Shown in pieces: positions 63,473 to 64,000 of a DNA stretch of 64,000 bases. Position 1 is the first letter of the stretch; the number at the start of each line of letters is the position of its first letter. The DNA comes from Streptomyces sp. CNH099 (GTDB taxonomy: Bacteria > Actinomycetota > Actinomycetes > Streptomycetales > Streptomycetaceae). The notes beneath the pieces were generated by a model, which ran no database searches, was not told where the DNA came from, and saw only the letters and a list, made by a program, of their open reading frames with translations. The DNA is taken from assembly GCA_000514715.1 (NCBI GenBank), contig AZWL01000009.1:186-64185 (forward strand). The letters run 5' to 3'. A program made the position numbers and the translations under genes.

Positions 63473-64000
63473 TCAGCCCTGGCGGGCCAGGTCGGCGGCG
63501 CCGACGAGCCCGGCGCGACCGCCGAGTTGGGCGGCGAGCACCTGCGCGTGCGGCCGCCACTGGCTGCCCACCAGCCAGCGCCGGAACGACTTGCGGATCG
63601 GGTCGAGGACGAGGTCGCCCTCGTCCGACACGCCGCCGCCGACGATGAACGCGGACGGGTCGAAGAGCGACGCCAGGTCGGCGAGTCCCGACCCGGCCCA
63701 ACGGGCCAGCTCCCGGAACGAGTCGACCGCCACCGGGTCGCCCTGCCGGGCCGCCTCGCTGACGTGCCGCCCCTGAACGCCCTCCGGGGTGCCGTCGCCG
63801 ATGGCGAGGAGTTTCGCGGCGGACTCGGGGGTGGCGGCGGCGCGCTGGCGCGCGTACCGCACGAGGGCGCGGCCGGAGGCGTACTGCTCCCAGCAGCCCT
63901 GGCTGCCGCAGCCGCACAGCAGCCCGTCGGGCACCACCCGGATGTGGCCGAACTCCGCGGCCACGCCGAAGCGGCCGCGGTGCAGCCGGCCGCCGATGAT
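63473..64000 (-). CDS. glkA: ROK-family glucokinase, C-terminal part (cut by window edge)
   Basis: The last 175 residues are visible and the frame continues past base 64000. The ROK zinc motif CGCGSQGCWEQYASG is complete, followed by FDPSAFIVGGGVS. In Streptomyces the glucokinase at this position (GlkA) phosphorylates glucose and is needed for carbon catabolite repression. The N-terminal ATP-binding domain lies outside the window. Confidence 0.92.
   Translation of the reverse strand: MIGGRLHRGRFGVAAEFGHIRVVPDGLLCGCGSQGCWEQYASGRALVRYARQRAAATPESAAKLLAIGDGTPEGVQGRHVSEAARQGDPVAVDSFRELARWAGSGLADLASLFDPSAFIVGGGVSDEGDLVLDPIRKSFRRWLVGSQWRPHAQVLAAQLGGRAGLVGAADLARQG

Overview
The window is a chromosomal core segment from a very high-GC actinobacterium, most likely Streptomyces or a close relative. 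Evidence: the division and cell-wall (dcw) cluster lacks mraZ and murC and runs rsmH-ftsL-ftsI-murE-murF-mraY-murD-ftsW-murG-ftsQ-ftsZ-yfiH-yggS-sepF-yggT-divIVA; ileS has an actinobacterial T-box leader; a DksA-like protein carries a histone H1-like tail; DUF3040, an SAV_6107-type HEPN protein and a fused TrpE/TrpG sit in the order typical of Streptomyces. I see no phage, insertion sequence, CRISPR array, tRNA or rRNA.

Layout. 1-6600: the start of dnaE, a small membrane protein with a DsbA-like thioredoxin protein, a dienelactone-hydrolase-like enzyme, an MscS channel, a decayed Na+/H+ antiporter, rluD and lspA. 6690-11407: the H1/DksA fusion protein and T-box-controlled ileS. 11588-30290: the dcw cluster, all on the minus strand, with several 4-bp stop/start overlaps implying translational coupling. 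30585-36132: a beta-carbonic anhydrase and a MoxR / DUF58 / transglutaminase operon. 36487-41783: DUF3040, a methyltransferase, a HEPN protein, a CrtI-like desaturase behind an unusual decamer array, and a tyrosine-rich membrane protein. 41824-48066: metF, thiE, an Rv2175c-like DNA-binding protein, an NAD(P)H-type flavoprotein and the TPP-riboswitch thiO-thiS-thiG operon. 48189-56529: a PASTA kinase, endonuclease IV, a sulfite-oxidase-fold protein, the bfr/bfd iron-storage pair, class II DAHP synthase and an attenuated fused anthranilate synthase. 56676-64000: phosphofructokinase, a two-component system resembling MacRS, an acyltransferase, an esterase, a small membrane protein, an EEP-family hydrolase and the end of a ROK glucokinase.

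How it works together. Most genes serve growth: peptidoglycan precursor synthesis and septation, with polar growth through DivIVA, isoleucyl-tRNA charging, and entry into aromatic amino-acid and thiamine synthesis. Cis-regulation is unusually readable: T-box (ileS), TPP riboswitch (thiO), tryptophan leader peptide (trpEG), a DmdR/IdeR-type iron box (bfd), candidate promoters exactly 7 nt before several start codons (leaderless transcripts), and an evenly spaced TGAGTACCCG array before the desaturase. That array matches the half-site I recall for MacR, whose apparent gene lies in the same window. This is the most interesting regulatory lead here.
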